8,355 nt of DNA from JANRIC01 sp033765345 (lineage in GTDB: Bacteria; Bacteroidota; Bacteroidia; Cytophagales; Microscillaceae), in NCBI GenBank assembly GCA_033765345.1, contig JANRIC010000030.1, positions 1-8,355 of the forward strand, given 5' to 3'. The translations under genes were made by a program, and so were the position numbers. Positions within the stretch are counted from its first letter, which is position 1. Each line of letters starts with the position of its first letter. Below, piece by piece: positions 8,119 through 8,355 of the stretch. The notes below the pieces were generated by a model that ran no database searches, was not told where the DNA came from, and saw nothing but the letters and a program-made list of their open reading frames with translations.

Positions 8119-8160
8119 CTGCGCAAGCAGAAGGCCGTGGGCTGCTGAGAAGAAAAAGAT

Positions 8161-8199
8161 AAACCCGAAAGTCTGCATCCAAAAGGCTTTCGGGTTTTT
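8161..8199 (+). terminator. Intrinsic terminator
   Basis: AAACCCGAAAG (8161-8171) pairs perfectly with CTTTCGGGTTT (8187-8197), giving an 11-bp stem with a 15-base loop. The T run covers 8195-8199, and an A-rich stretch precedes the stem, so it could also act in the reverse direction. It lies about 160 bases after the immunity candidate and directly before the RHS fragment, and probably ends the RHS/immunity transcript. Alternatively it may have come with the older displaced cassette. Confidence 0.8.
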
Positions 8200-8207
8200 A
8201 TATAAAT

Positions 8208-8355
8208 TACAGTGCCTGGCACTTGGACAAATCCTCCAAAAATCATTAAATTTATGCCAAAGAACGCATAGAAATCTTCGTAGCCAATGAAAGTAATGTA
8301 GACGTTTGGTTCGACGATGTAGAGATCAAGCACCAGGGTGGTCTGATCGCAGAAG
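8208..8355 (+). pseudogene. Orphan RHS gene fragment, 5' truncated, continues past the window
   Basis: From 8271 the frame reads EIFVANESNVDVWFDD and continues to GGLIAE at the edge. This aligns with QVFVASENEDVPVWFDD (residues 1508-1524) and SLITQE (1532-1537) of the intact RHS protein upstream, with one residue gapped. In the same frame further upstream, SAW at 8211-8219 matches NSW at the corresponding place of the jellyroll-like domain, but TAA at 8247-8249 interrupts the frame. There is no usable start codon, signal peptide or N-terminal scaffold, and a terminator stands just before it. It is therefore a displaced 3' remnant, not a functional gene start. The rest of its core and possibly an older toxin tip should lie beyond the right edge. 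GC is back to about 45%, like the RHS core. The homology from 8262 on is clear; 8208-8249 is tentative. Confidence 0.75.

Noticed and set aside
8081..8333. Open frames of 69 codons (+, 8081-8290) and 82 codons (-, 8085-8333)
   Set aside because: Both run through the hairpins, the terminator at 8161-8199 and the RHS-homologous fragment in a different frame, and neither product resembles a protein family.
1..8355. CRISPR array, tRNA or rRNA genes
   Set aside because: No regularly spaced direct repeats outside the LRR codons and no tRNA- or rRNA-like sequence were seen.

Overview
The window looks like a Bacteroidota (Bacteroidetes) chromosome, probably a marine or environmental Cytophagia/Saprospiria-type bacterium. 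The reasons are the form of the RHS protein (Ig/PKD-like N-terminus, DUF6443-like segment, the core motifs YHLKDHLGN, YPFGM and GRFHSVDPL, and the IELEGLE boundary), Ala-Gln signal-peptide ends, weak Shine-Dalgarno sites and a long LPxxLGNLxxLxxLNL leucine-rich-repeat protein. No species is claimed. All genes are on the + strand.

Layout. (1) 1-1305: 3' part of a GC-rich leucine-rich-repeat gene, open at the left edge, with twelve in-phase 69-bp repeat units. (2) 1314-1760: a small exported lipocalin-like protein, 8 bases downstream and so probably co-transcribed. (3) 1815-7490: a very large exported RHS/YD-repeat protein of 1891 residues, with a signal peptide, four Ig/PKD-like domains, a DUF6443-like segment, YD repeats, an RHS core carrying a jellyroll-like insert, and a C-terminal tip of about 268 residues that I do not recognise. 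(4) 7518-8003: a small AT-rich cytoplasmic protein 27 bases after the RHS gene, in the position of the cognate immunity protein. (5) 8004-8207: non-coding DNA with several hairpins, including a convincing intrinsic terminator at 8161-8199. (6) About 8208 to the right edge: a degenerate, start-less fragment of a second RHS gene, homologous to residues near 1501-1537 of the intact protein.

How the parts work together. Regions 3 to 6 have the layout of a polymorphic-toxin locus: a long conserved delivery scaffold, a sharp switch at the ELEGLE boundary to an AT-rich variable tip, an even more AT-rich immunity candidate, and then the remains of a displaced older RHS end. Sampled 60-base blocks give about 58% GC in the LRR gene, 47% at the end of the RHS core, 33% in the tip, 27% in the immunity candidate, and 45% again in the orphan fragment. 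The tip and its partner are the best candidate for an undescribed toxin/immunity pair. Their activity cannot be read from the sequence by eye, and the toxin role rests on architecture and position.
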